Positions 18,448-26,682 of a DNA stretch of 64,000 nucleotides are shown here, piece after piece. Within the stretch, counting starts at the first letter, position 1. Every line of letters begins with the position of its first letter. Source of the DNA: Bacillota bacterium (lineage in GTDB: Bacteria; Bacillota; Clostridia; Peptostreptococcales; Anaerovoracaceae). Under the pieces are notes generated by a model. The model was not told the origin of the DNA. It searched no databases and saw only the letters and a program-made list of their open reading frames with translations. The DNA lies in contig JAQXGH010000001.1 of the NCBI GenBank assembly GCA_029006195.1, positions 48,338 through 112,337 of the forward strand. Direction: 5' to 3'. A program made the position numbers and the translations under genes.

Positions 18448-19140
18448 ATGAATTACGAGAATATAGTCTTTGCGAAATTCATAGATAGACCGAATAGATT
18501 TGTAGCTCATGTAGATCTTGACGGTCAGACAGAAACAGTACATGTCAAAAATACCGGGAGGTGCAGGGAACTGCTCCTTCCCGGAAGTACAGTAGTTCTC
18601 GCAAAGGCTGCAAACCCCGCCCGTAAAACCAAATATGATCTCATCGCAGTTATAAAAGAAGGGCTGGGATGGGTCAATATCGATAGTCAGGTGCCTAATG
18701 CCTGCGTTAAAGAATGGCTGGAGGCACAAAAAAATGAGTCTGATATCAGACTCATTAAACCGGAATATAAATTCGGTAATTCCCGCGTGGATTTCTATTT
18801 AGAATGCGGAGAAGGGGATGACCTCAGAAAGATTTTGATCGAGGTCAAGGGCTGCACCCTGGAAATCGATGGAATCGGGTATTTCCCCGATGCGCCCACT
18901 GAGAGGGGGGTTAAGCACCTTAACGAGCTGGCAGGAGCCTGCGGTCTGGGCTATGAGTGCTATATAGCTTTTGTTATAGCAATGCCTTCAGTAACTGAAG
19001 TAAAAGCTAATTATAATACTCATCCGGAATTTGGATATGCGCTCGAAGCGGCTAAGGCTGCTGGCGTTAAAGTGTTGTTCCTTCCGTGCAGTGTGGAACC
19101 TTCATCAATTCAAATTGTTCAAAATTACATCCATTTATGA
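18448..19140 (+). CDS. sfsA: SfsA family DNA-binding/nuclease-like protein
   Basis: A 230-residue SfsA (sugar fermentation stimulation) protein; the family has an OB-fold N-terminal domain and a nuclease-like C-terminal domain. FIDRPNRFVAHVDLDG, VKNTGRCRELLLPGS, GNSRVDFYLE and the EVKGCTLE motif with PDAPTERGVKHL are diagnostic. It follows the PBP gene by 11 nt. Its last 74 nt overlap the 3' end of the convergent Rrf2 gene. The biological role of the family is poorly defined. Confidence 0.92.
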   Translation: MNYENIVFAKFIDRPNRFVAHVDLDGQTETVHVKNTGRCRELLLPGSTVVLAKAANPARKTKYDLIAVIKEGLGWVNIDSQVPNACVKEWLEAQKNESDIRLIKPEYKFGNSRVDFYLECGEGDDLRKILIEVKGCTLEIDGIGYFPDAPTERGVKHLNELAGACGLGYECYIAFVIAMPSVTEVKANYNTHPEFGYALEAAKAAGVKVLFLPCSVEPSSIQIVQNYIHL

Positions 19141-19528
19141 TGTCCTGAACAGTGATGCTGAAGAAGAAATCCCTTGTTATCTGATTGTATTTAGTCCAAA
19201 GGGGAAGGGTTATGCAGTGTTCTTTTCTAGGACATACCTCGGCATTGTTCGCCAGGCAAGCTACCGGCGCTAAATTGCCTTCAGCTAATTCTAATATTTC
19301 ACCTACAGTATATTCTGAAGGCTTTCTTGTCAATTTGTAGCCACCGCCTTTACCGCGATGACCTTCCAGAAGGCCTTCTTTGACGAGTACTTTAATTACG
19401 ATTTCTAAATACTTAAATGATATTTCCTGACGTTCAGCGATTCCGACAAGCGGGATGAATGTATTCGGATCCTGCTGTGCCAAATCAATGATGACTCTTA
19501 GCGCGTATCTTCCTTTTGTTGAAATCAT
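19067..19528 (-). CDS. Rrf2 family regulator, IscR-like
   Basis: A 153-residue Rrf2 winged-helix regulator. I start it at the ATG at 19528 (MISTKGRYALR), 7 nt after GGAGG; a TTG two codons upstream is too near that site. The helix-turn-helix spans residues 25-65. Cys91, Cys99 and Cys105 lie in VACLANNAEVCPRKEHC and match the spacing of the IscR iron-sulfur ligands, so it probably senses Fe-S status or sulfur supply. Its promoter carries an inverted repeat that also occurs twice in the cys operon promoter at 38.8 kb, pointing to autoregulation and control of sulfur assimilation. The overlap with sfsA (74 nt) is convergent. Confidence 0.88.
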   Translation of the reverse strand: MISTKGRYALRVIIDLAQQDPNTFIPLVGIAERQEISFKYLEIVIKVLVKEGLLEGHRGKGGGYKLTRKPSEYTVGEILELAEGNLAPVACLANNAEVCPRKEHCITLPLWTKYNQITRDFFFSITVQDIINGCNFEQFELMKVPHCTEGTTL

Positions 19529-19557
19529 TGGCAAGCCTCCCTGGTTTTGTTTTGTTT

Positions 19558-19579
19558 ATTATACTACTAAATAAGTAGG
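19558..19579 (-). promoter_or_regulatory. Rrf2 gene promoter with candidate autoregulatory operator
   Basis: On the minus strand, CCTACT-TATTT-AGTAGT (19579-19563) abuts a TATAAT -10 (19563-19558). The arms CTACT/AGTAG are perfectly complementary with a 5-nt spacer. The same architecture, CCTAYT-N5-RRTAGG, occurs twice at 38822-38897. Confidence 0.55.
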
Positions 19580-19654
19580 AATATAAGTCTTTTGTAAAAA
19601 ACTTCAGAAAGTTTAAATTCAAATTAAAACTATGTATACATAATACAGAACGGG

Positions 19655-19683
19655 TTGATGTACCGATAATGATATGTTACAAT
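19655..19683 (+). promoter_or_regulatory. Promoter of the 19754 aminotransferase
   Basis: TTGATG (19655-19660), 17 nt, TACAAT (19678-19683), about 70 nt upstream of the start. Confidence 0.55.
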
Positions 19684-19753
19684 CACGCTGGGAATAGGGA
19701 AAAGAAATTAATTCTTTATAAGATTAAAGTATAAAAGAAGAGAGGAACAATAA

Positions 19754-20950
19754 ATGAAATTATCAGAAAGAGTAGCAGCAATGCAGTTTTCTCCAATTCG
19801 TAAATTCAATCCACTTGGCTTCAAGGCAGAAGAAGATGGTAAGACTGTTTACAGATTAAACATCGGACAGCCAGACGTTGAAACTCCAGCTTGCTTTATG
19901 GATGCTATCAAGAACTTTGATAAGAAGGTAATTGCATATGCTGAATCATCAGGCGTTAACGAACTTTTAGATGCTATCATTAAGTATAATGGCCTTTATG
20001 GTATCGAACTTAACAGAGAAAATATCATCGTAACTAACGGCGGATCAGAAGCACTGTCATTAGTATTCACTGCAATTATGAACCCTGGCGATGCTGCTAT
20101 GATGGCTGAACCATACTACACAAACTACTCATCATTCCTTAACCAGGCTAACGGAACTATCGTTCCAATAACAACTACAGCAGAAACTGGTTATGCATGG
20201 GCAGACAAGGAACTGTTAGAGAAGTCAATCACTCCTAACACTAAGGCTCTTTGCTGCATCAGTCCAGGAAACCCAACTGGTAGAGTATTAACACTGGATG
20301 AAATGAAGATCGTTGGCGAATTCGCTAAGGAACACGATCTTTGGATCATCTCAGACGAAGTATATAGAGAATTTGCATATGATGACAGGAAGGTTGCTTC
20401 ATTCGGAATGCTTCCTGAATATGCTGATAGAGTTATCCTGATCGACTCAGTGTCAAAGAGATTCTCAGCATGCGGCGCTAGAATAGGTTGCATCGTAAGT
20501 AAGAATAGAGAACTCATGGATGGCGTACTTAAGCTGGCTCAGGGCAGACTGTGCTCACCAACATTAGAACAGGTTGGTGCTGCTGCTCTCTACAACTTAG
20601 GACCTGATTACTTCGCAGAAGCAAAGGCTACATACGAAGCAAGAAGAAACGCTGCATATGAAGAAATCTCACAGATTCCTGGCGTTGTTTGCCAGAAGCC
20701 TGGTGGTGCATTCTACCTCATGGCTAAGCTTCCTATCGAAAGCTCAGAAGATTTCCTCATGTACATGCTGACTGAATTCGAAGATAAGGGAGAAACTGTT
20801 ATGTTCACACCAGCTGAAGGTTTCTATAGAACTCCTGGAATGGGCAAGAATGAAATCAGAATCGCTTACGTACTTGAAGCTGACAAGATGAGAAGAGCCG
20901 CTGAACTTATCAAGCTCGGTATCGAAAGCTACAAGGCTAAGAAGGCCTAA
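19754..20950 (+). CDS. Class I/II pyridoxal-phosphate aminotransferase
   Basis: A 398-residue fold-type I aminotransferase resembling the gamma subgroup of aspartate aminotransferases. NIGQPDVETP, the ISPGNPTGRVL motif, ISDEVYREFAYDD and the PLP lysine in SVSKRFSACGARIGC are present, as is the C-terminal arginine region NEIRIAYVLE. Substrate (aspartate, aromatic or branched-chain) is not determinable. It is monocistronic, with its own promoter and a strong terminator. AGAGAGGAAC precedes the ATG. Confidence 0.9.
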   Translation: MKLSERVAAMQFSPIRKFNPLGFKAEEDGKTVYRLNIGQPDVETPACFMDAIKNFDKKVIAYAESSGVNELLDAIIKYNGLYGIELNRENIIVTNGGSEALSLVFTAIMNPGDAAMMAEPYYTNYSSFLNQANGTIVPITTTAETGYAWADKELLEKSITPNTKALCCISPGNPTGRVLTLDEMKIVGEFAKEHDLWIISDEVYREFAYDDRKVASFGMLPEYADRVILIDSVSKRFSACGARIGCIVSKNRELMDGVLKLAQGRLCSPTLEQVGAAALYNLGPDYFAEAKATYEARRNAAYEEISQIPGVVCQKPGGAFYLMAKLPIESSEDFLMYMLTEFEDKGETVMFTPAEGFYRTPGMGKNEIRIAYVLEADKMRRAAELIKLGIESYKAKKA

Positions 20951-20980
20951 AAATTTAATAAAAATAAATAGAGATGTTGT

Positions 20981-21021
20981 AAAGGCTACGGACTTGTGTT
21001 TGTAGCCTTTATCTTTTTTTT
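20981..21021 (+). terminator. Aminotransferase terminator
   Basis: Perfect 9-bp stem AAAGGCTAC / GTAGCCTTT with a 12-nt loop, then ATC and eight T. Confidence 0.85.
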
Positions 21022-21136
21022 GTGTAACGAAAAATTTTTTTCATTCACTCATCACATTAAGGTGGTATCGTCTAATACGAAAGCTTATAATATATAGCAA
21101 CTGTTAACTTGAAATAGAAATGAAAGGTATGAATAT

Positions 21137-22120
21137 ATGCAAATTGTTATACAGGTAGTTATTTTAATAGTAGGATTTGTCCTTCTGATTAAGGGCGCTG
21201 ACTGGTTTGTGGAAGGCGCGGCCGGAATCGCCGAGAAATTTGGCATTCCGCATATTGTTATAGGCCTTACCATAGTTGCTATAGGCACATCGCTTCCAGA
21301 GGCTTCAGTTAGTATTGCTTCTGCACTGAAGGGAAGTGGAGCGATTACTATAGGAAATGTTTTGGGAAGTAATATATTGAATGTTCTTCTCATACTGGGA
21401 ATCACTTCTTTAATATGTAAAATTCCAGTTGATAAGATGACTATGAAGGTTGAGATGCCGTTTCTTATCGGTGTGACAGCTCTGCTTGCTATACTTGGCC
21501 TTCAGGATAATGTGATATCTCTTGTAGAAGGTGCAATTCTGCTGGGACTTATGGCGCTGTACCTCGCTTATCTTGGCTGGAGATCAAGATTCGAAGAGGA
21601 AATACATGAGCTTGTTGATGAAGAAGTGGGACGCCCGGAAGTAGAGGTTGAAGAGGAAGCGGATGATAAGAAACCGCTTACACTTCCTAAGATGATTTTA
21701 TTTATCCTTCTTGGCATCGTTATGATAACTGTAGGCAGTGATAAGACAGTTGATGCGGCTACGGCGATTGCGACTATTCTGGGAGTTGATGAGAGGATTA
21801 TAGGGCTTACGATTGTAGCCTTTGGAACATCGCTTCCTGAACTTGTTACAAGTATTACGGCAGCAACTAAGGGAAATACGGCCATTGCTATCGGGAATAT
21901 AGTTGGAAGTAATATCTTCAACATTCTGTTTGTTGTGGGAATTACGGCGGTTATTACGCCGGTTGAATATAATGCGTCATTCCTTATTGATAGTATCATC
22001 GCTATCGTAACGGTTCTGCTGCTTATGGCATGTGTTCTGCCAAAGAAGAATCTTAATAGGATCACCGGCGCTATTATGCTGGCGGTATTCGTAGTTTATT
22101 ATGCAATATTGATAATATAG
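21137..22120 (+). CDS. Calcium/sodium antiporter (CaCA family)
   Basis: A 327-residue inner-membrane exchanger with about ten membrane segments. The two inverted alpha-repeats that bind cations are clear: GTSLPEASVSIA with GNVLGSNILN (about 55-90) and GTSLPELVTSIT with GNIVGSNIFN (about 235-270). An acidic cytoplasmic loop (EEEIHELVDEEVG, about 150-180) separates the halves and may bind calcium. It is a YrbG-type exchanger, expected to export Ca2+ in exchange for Na+ or H+. Monocistronic, bounded by two terminators. Confidence 0.92.
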   Translation: MQIVIQVVILIVGFVLLIKGADWFVEGAAGIAEKFGIPHIVIGLTIVAIGTSLPEASVSIASALKGSGAITIGNVLGSNILNVLLILGITSLICKIPVDKMTMKVEMPFLIGVTALLAILGLQDNVISLVEGAILLGLMALYLAYLGWRSRFEEEIHELVDEEVGRPEVEVEEEADDKKPLTLPKMILFILLGIVMITVGSDKTVDAATAIATILGVDERIIGLTIVAFGTSLPELVTSITAATKGNTAIAIGNIVGSNIFNILFVVGITAVITPVEYNASFLIDSIIAIVTVLLLMACVLPKKNLNRITGAIMLAVFVVYYAILII

Positions 22121-22123
22121 TCT

Positions 22124-22155
22124 AAAAGCTAGAGTGTTCTTACTCTAGCTTTTTT
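22124..22155 (+). terminator. Terminator between antiporter and HprK-like gene
   Basis: AAAAGCTAGAGT / ACTCTAGCTTTT, a perfect 12-bp stem with a 6-nt loop and T-tract. The A-rich left arm makes it usable in both directions, serving the two convergent genes. Confidence 0.85.
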
Positions 22156-22194
22156 CTTGGAAATGAGGAGGAGCACCTCAGCACCTTCTCAATA

Positions 22195-23889
22195 TTATTC
22201 TTCTATGAACTTAAGCAATGCTTCGGCTGCTATACCGATATCATCTCCATCAGGGTTGATGCCGAGATGAGTGAATGCTTCGCCGATGAATGTGCCGTTG
22301 TCCTTAAGTGTCTGGAATACTTCATCGATAATAGGCTTACACTTTGACTGCTTCTGCATAGGTCCGAAAGGATTAGCGAAGTAAGTTTCTGAAAGGCCAG
22401 TTTCCTGAGTAGTTCCCTTAGCCATTCTTCTGCCGCCGATGAAGATGCCCTTAGCTTCTTCCAGGTCCTCGATTTCTCTAAGACCTGTTGCATCGTCGTA
22501 GTTGTTAGCGTATGCGAAGAGGTCGATCTTGTGATTCTGAACGATAACCGGATAAGGAGCTGCAGGAGTGATTACTCTTGAGTTGAGCTTATCTGGGTTA
22601 AAGAAGATTGATCTGTCGATATCTCTATAAGGGGTACCTGGATCCAGGTCATCGAGTCTAACGAACGCGCCTGTTTCTGTACCCTGTGCGTATACTACGC
22701 CGTCTTCGATATGGAATGTTCCCATGTCATCGAATACGATTTCCAGCTTCTGAATCTTGTCGTTACCAAGTGACTTGAGTGCTTCGATTGTTTCTGATTT
22801 GCCGGCACCTGAGTCGCCCATGAGGCAGATGCCTTTCTTTGTTCCGTTCTTGAGGAAAACGTTGATGAATGCACCATGGATAGGTAACCAGCCGTGTTCC
22901 ATCATGATTACGTTATGAAGAGTCAGAACCATCTTCTTCATGTATCCGAAGTAGTCAACCTTAGGATTTGATGATACGCTGCCTACCCACAGATCTTCGT
23001 CTCTGTCGTGGTAGAATGTGCACTGTCCCAGATCATCAGGGTTACCGAATAGTACGATGCCGTCAGGCTTACCCTGAGCTTCCTCTGGAGTTGCGATTTC
23101 GAACAGGTTAGCGCATGATACTCCGTTAGCCATATAGTTTCTGTGGAAGCAGATGTAAATCATCAAGCTGCCTACCTTAGCAGGGAAGCAGAAGTATTCA
23201 TCTGGATCTCCGGAGAATGTAAAAGCTGGATTCTTCTTAACTTCTTCGAACAGACCTTCACGCTTATTTGACTTAGGATGAAGGATAAGTGGTGTACGAA
23301 GCATGATTGAATCGATGAAGAGGATCTGCTTTAAGAAATCATATCTTTCGCTCAGCTGGATGCTCTCGTTATAGTAACAGGAAATACCTGCGTCTGTACC
23401 AGCATGCTGCTGGCGGAATACCTTGTTCTTACGGCTGGCGAATGTCTGCTCTAAAGTTCTAAGTGCATCTCTGATAAGATCATTGAACTCTGAGTTGGCA
23501 TCTACGAATGCTGTAGTACCCATATCGCTCTGTCTATTAGTTGTTACTGAATATCTTTCATGTCTCTTCCAAAAGTTGAACAGTCCCTGGATAAAATAGA
23601 GGAAATTATCTGTTCCATCGAGATATGGGCTGTGAAGTTCTGAACGGTCAAATGCCAGAGCCATTCTAGCAAGCGCATTCAGTTCTTCAACGGCCTGCTC
23701 TGGCTTTCTTTCGTTGTTGTTTGTTAACCAGTTGTACATGTCTGGGTCTTTATCTCTTAATCTGTCGACATATTTAAGTACAACTGCCTTGAATTCTGGT
23801 GTTTTCATTAAACCTGACTTAGTGCTGGGGAATACTAAATCGAAGTTTATGATGGCCAGATCATCTGTTAAATAGAATGTGTCCTTCAT
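22195..23889 (-). CDS. HprK/PEPCK-superfamily P-loop protein of unknown substrate
   Basis: A 564-residue protein. The first 330 residues match no family I can name. From about residue 335 it looks like an HPr kinase/PEP carboxykinase nucleotide site: H338 in LPIHGAFINV, Walker A GDSGAGKSE at 358-366 (the HprK form), and an Asp pair at 387-388 in VFDDMG. These line up with the HprK order His, P-loop, DD. The rest (GGRRMAKGTTQETGLSE and onward) extends well beyond HprK. It could be a protein or small-molecule kinase, or a PEPCK relative. A GGGTTAACCC palindrome (23893-23902) overlaps its ribosome site and could mask it. Monocistronic. Confidence 0.6.
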   Translation of the reverse strand: MKDTFYLTDDLAIINFDLVFPSTKSGLMKTPEFKAVVLKYVDRLRDKDPDMYNWLTNNNERKPEQAVEELNALARMALAFDRSELHSPYLDGTDNFLYFIQGLFNFWKRHERYSVTTNRQSDMGTTAFVDANSEFNDLIRDALRTLEQTFASRKNKVFRQQHAGTDAGISCYYNESIQLSERYDFLKQILFIDSIMLRTPLILHPKSNKREGLFEEVKKNPAFTFSGDPDEYFCFPAKVGSLMIYICFHRNYMANGVSCANLFEIATPEEAQGKPDGIVLFGNPDDLGQCTFYHDRDEDLWVGSVSSNPKVDYFGYMKKMVLTLHNVIMMEHGWLPIHGAFINVFLKNGTKKGICLMGDSGAGKSETIEALKSLGNDKIQKLEIVFDDMGTFHIEDGVVYAQGTETGAFVRLDDLDPGTPYRDIDRSIFFNPDKLNSRVITPAAPYPVIVQNHKIDLFAYANNYDDATGLREIEDLEEAKGIFIGGRRMAKGTTQETGLSETYFANPFGPMQKQSKCKPIIDEVFQTLKDNGTFIGEAFTHLGINPDGDDIGIAAEALLKFIEE

Positions 23890-24216
23890 TGGGGGTTAAC
23901 CCTCCTTTATTTATATATTCTTATCCAAATTATGATAAATTATATCACATATCAATGGCTCGATGAGTGAAGAAAGCTCCGAATTGTACTAGTTTCAGAA
24001 CTCTTAAAGGTGGGTTAAATATTGCTAAACCATAAAATTTGGGGTTATGCAAATAAAAAATGAAAAATGCTTTTTTGCATATCTAAGAAAAAACAGGTGT
24101 GCCCGTACTGGTAGGTAGTTGTTGAAAAACTCCACATGTTAGGTTTATAATAGATAGGTAAAAAGCTAGAAAAAAATAATTGTATATTTATAAATAATTC
24201 ATAGGGGGAAACATAA
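23890..24216. other. Divergent intergenic region, 327 bp
   Basis: AT-rich spacer between the HprK-like gene (minus) and the hydroxyacyl-CoA dehydrogenase (plus). Besides the promoter at 24122-24151, it holds GGTTAAATATTGCTAAACC near 24015, an imperfect inverted repeat. No open reading frame of note was seen. Confidence 0.5.
24122..24151 (+). promoter_or_regulatory. Promoter of hydroxybutyryl-CoA dehydrogenase gene
   Basis: TTGAAA (24122-24127), 18 nt, TATAAT (24146-24151), 66 nt before the start; the ribosome site is AGGGGGAAAC. Confidence 0.6.
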
Positions 24217-25143
24217 ATGTCTGATGTTAAAAAGTTATTTGTAATCGGTGCAGGTTTCATGGGTATGGGTATCGTACAGACTGCTGCTATGCACGGCTTT
24301 AAGGTAAAAGTTTTTGATAAGAACCCAGATGCTGCTAAGAATGGTATCCAGAAGGTAGGCGCTCTGTTTGACAAGGGCATTGCTAAGGGCAAGTACACAG
24401 ATGAACAGAAGTCAGAATGGCTGGGAAATATGTTCGTAGCAACTGATATCTCAGAATGCTGTGAAGCTGACTATATTATCGAAGCAATCGCAGAAAACGA
24501 AGAAATCAAGAAGGAAATCTTCAAGGTTGTTGATACATATGCTAAGGCTGATGCTGTTATCGCATCAAACACTTCATCAATTTCAATCACTGCTCTAGCA
24601 AGCGTATTATCAAATCCAGCAAACTTCATCGGCCTTCACTTCTTCTCACCAGTACCTGTAATGGGTCTGCTCGAAATCGTAAGAGGACTGCTTACAAGTG
24701 ATGAATGCGCTACTAAGGCTCAGGAATTTGGTAAGCTGATGGGTAAGACAAGCATCACATCAAAGGATGAATCAGGCTTTATCGTAAACAGACTGTGCAT
24801 CCCTATGCTGAACGAAGCTTGCGTTCTCCTCGAAAGACAGGTTTCAACAATCGAAGAAATCGACACTGGTGTTAAGCTTGGTCTGAACCATCCAATGGGA
24901 CCTCTCGAACTGGCTGACATGATCGGTATCGATATCTGCTTATCAATCATGACTGTACTCCATAAGGAAACTGGCGATGATAAGTACAGAGCTGCATCAA
25001 CTCTCAGAAGAATGGTTAACGCTGGACTGCTTGGCAGAAAGTCAGGAGAAGGTTACTACATCTACAACGCAGATGGAACTAAAACTCCTAACCCTAAGCT
25101 CGACGTTGTTAACTGCACACACTGCCAGGGTGAAAGAGCATAA
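24217..25143 (+). CDS. hbd: 3-hydroxybutyryl-CoA dehydrogenase
   Basis: A 308-residue 3-hydroxyacyl-CoA dehydrogenase; in clostridia this NAD(P)H enzyme reduces acetoacetyl-CoA to 3-hydroxybutyryl-CoA on the butyrate pathway. The Rossmann GAGFMGMG loop (12-19), SNTSSISITAL, and the catalytic His in GLHFFSPVPVM with the LLEIVRG glutamate are present. The C-terminal domain ends with an unusual CTHCQGERA tail containing a Cys-x-x-Cys pair. It is monocistronic here, not clustered with thiolase, crotonase or butyryl-CoA dehydrogenase, so a role in another acyl-CoA pathway is possible. Confidence 0.9.
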   Translation: MSDVKKLFVIGAGFMGMGIVQTAAMHGFKVKVFDKNPDAAKNGIQKVGALFDKGIAKGKYTDEQKSEWLGNMFVATDISECCEADYIIEAIAENEEIKKEIFKVVDTYAKADAVIASNTSSISITALASVLSNPANFIGLHFFSPVPVMGLLEIVRGLLTSDECATKAQEFGKLMGKTSITSKDESGFIVNRLCIPMLNEACVLLERQVSTIEEIDTGVKLGLNHPMGPLELADMIGIDICLSIMTVLHKETGDDKYRAASTLRRMVNAGLLGRKSGEGYYIYNADGTKTPNPKLDVVNCTHCQGERA

Positions 25144-25167
25144 ACTAAATTAGACAATTAAAATGTG

Positions 25168-25194
25168 GCGGAGTGATTTTCACTCCGCTTTTTT
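25168..25194 (+). terminator. hbd terminator
   Basis: GCGGAGTGA / TCACTCCGC, a perfect 9-bp stem with a 3-nt loop and six T. Confidence 0.88.
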
Positions 25195-25200
25195 ATATGC

Positions 25201-26070
25201 TTAGAATATTAAATTGATAATAATGCCCGATATCACGCTGAGGAGAAGCATAATTCCTACGATTGTGAAATTCTCCTTCATGCTGCGATTGCTTCTGAAC
25301 AGAACTATAAGTCCGATTCCGGCATTTGAAAGTAGGCCTGAGAAAAGGCCGCCGATGCCAAGAACTCCTGTCAGATATGATTCTGTGAGAATGATTGAAA
25401 TTGAGCAGTTAGGGATAAGTCCAAACAGCCCTGTAAGGATTTCGCCTATAATAGGCTGATTCAGAATTGTGCCTGATAAAGCTTCGATGCCTATGGACTC
25501 GATAACAAGAGTAAGTCCGATATTAACGATCAGAAGCATAACAGCAATCTTGAGCGTGTGAACTAAAGCTGCAACAAATACGCTGCCTTCTTCTTCATCG
25601 CACTCGCAATGCTCTCTCTCGCAAAAGCTATGGATGTTCTTACCAGTACTGATCTTGACGATAACATCTGTGATATATCCAAGGATTACACCAAGTACTG
25701 CCTTGCCAGCCATAATCATAACGATTGTTCCTATGCCGATGCTGAACTGACTAGTCAGCGATGAAAGCATTACAGGAAGCATTTCGTCGGATGTTGCGAA
25801 GAAAACTGCCAGCATTGTTCCCAGAGTAATCGTTCCTGTTGAATAAAGCGTAGCTGCTGCACCTGATATTCCGCATTGAGGAATAACACCTAGCAGGCCG
25901 CCGATAACAGGACCGACTTTTCTGGAGTAGTGGCAGAGGACCTTCTCGTTCATCCTCTGGCTGCCTTCAAGAATCTCCATAAAAAGGTATGTGACAAAAA
26001 GTATTGGTACACTTAATGCCGTATCTTTTAAGCCGTCTAATAGGGCGTCTATAACAATATAAATACTCAT
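25201..26070 (-). CDS. Putative heavy-metal exporter, ArsP_2-like membrane protein
   Basis: A 289-residue integral membrane protein with about ten hydrophobic segments. Internal symmetry is visible: GLLGVIPQCGISGAAATLYSTG in the first half and GLFGLIPNCSISIILTESYLTG in the second, both with a Pro-x-Cys. The cytoplasmic loop HSFCEREHCECDEEE (about residues 147-161) is Cys/His/acid-rich and could bind a metal. This matches the putative 10TM heavy-metal (manganese/arsenic) exporter family. Metal specificity is unknown. It is 27 nt downstream of the GNAT gene on the same strand and probably cotranscribed. Confidence 0.78.
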   Translation of the reverse strand: MSIYIVIDALLDGLKDTALSVPILFVTYLFMEILEGSQRMNEKVLCHYSRKVGPVIGGLLGVIPQCGISGAAATLYSTGTITLGTMLAVFFATSDEMLPVMLSSLTSQFSIGIGTIVMIMAGKAVLGVILGYITDVIVKISTGKNIHSFCEREHCECDEEEGSVFVAALVHTLKIAVMLLIVNIGLTLVIESIGIEALSGTILNQPIIGEILTGLFGLIPNCSISIILTESYLTGVLGIGGLFSGLLSNAGIGLIVLFRSNRSMKENFTIVGIMLLLSVISGIIINLIF

Positions 26071-26097
26071 AACAGCTGATATTCTATCACAGTTTTT

Positions 26098-26562
26098 TTA
26101 AAAAATCTTCTTAATTATTGCTGGGAAGCAAGAAATGTTGAATTCTTCACATTCGTTGCAATGTGAGATGTTAGGAGACTTAGCTCTATCGATTTCAAAC
26201 CAGCCGTACTGCTTATAATATTCCGGCACCTTAGCACATGCCCAGATCTCACTGGCGCCGCGTTTCTGTGCTTCTTCGAGAACCTTGTCATGAAGAGCTT
26301 TGCCGATATGCAGTCCGCGGTATTCTTCCTGAACAGCTAAATCGCCAAGTACATAAAGACCATCACGGATTTCAAGTGTTGATGCAGCTACCAGAATGCC
26401 CTTGTCAAGATCAACGCATTTCCAGATTTTCTGCTTAGTTTCCGGAACTTCTTCGCTTACTTCGATTTCGAGGCCTTTGCTTTTAAAGAATGATGAGATT
26501 TCCAGATAGTTTAAATCCTTGATGTTATTTTCGATGTCATAAATGATGCTTGTCTGATACAT
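26098..26562 (-). CDS. GNAT family N-acetyltransferase
   Basis: A 154-residue GNAT domain. The acetyl-CoA pyrophosphate loop is EEYRGLHIGKAL (about 79-90), preceded by the LGDLAV strand and followed by PEYYKQYGWFEI. The C-terminal HCNECEEFNISC stretch adds three cysteines and a histidine, unusual for the family, and recalls the Cys-rich loop of the neighbouring metal exporter. GGAGGACAA precedes the ATG. Substrate unknown. Confidence 0.82.
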   Translation of the reverse strand: MYQTSIIYDIENNIKDLNYLEISSFFKSKGLEIEVSEEVPETKQKIWKCVDLDKGILVAASTLEIRDGLYVLGDLAVQEEYRGLHIGKALHDKVLEEAQKRGASEIWACAKVPEYYKQYGWFEIDRAKSPNISHCNECEEFNISCFPAIIKKIF

Positions 26563-26682
26563 TGTTTGTCCTCCTTACAATTCACATGATTACTGCTAAA
26601 ATTATAACACAAAGAATAGAAAGAAATGGGAACTTTGTGGTATGATAAGAACGTGCAAAATTTTTTGATAAAGGAGAAAAAA

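Noticed and set aside
24010..24035. Rex operator upstream of hbd
   Set aside because: GGTTAAATATTGCTAAACC resembles but does not match the TTGTTAA-N4-TTAACAA form, and the spacing is wrong.
26563..26682. SAM or T-box riboswitch upstream of the metY at 26683
   Set aside because: The spacer is too short and lacks conserved elements of either class.
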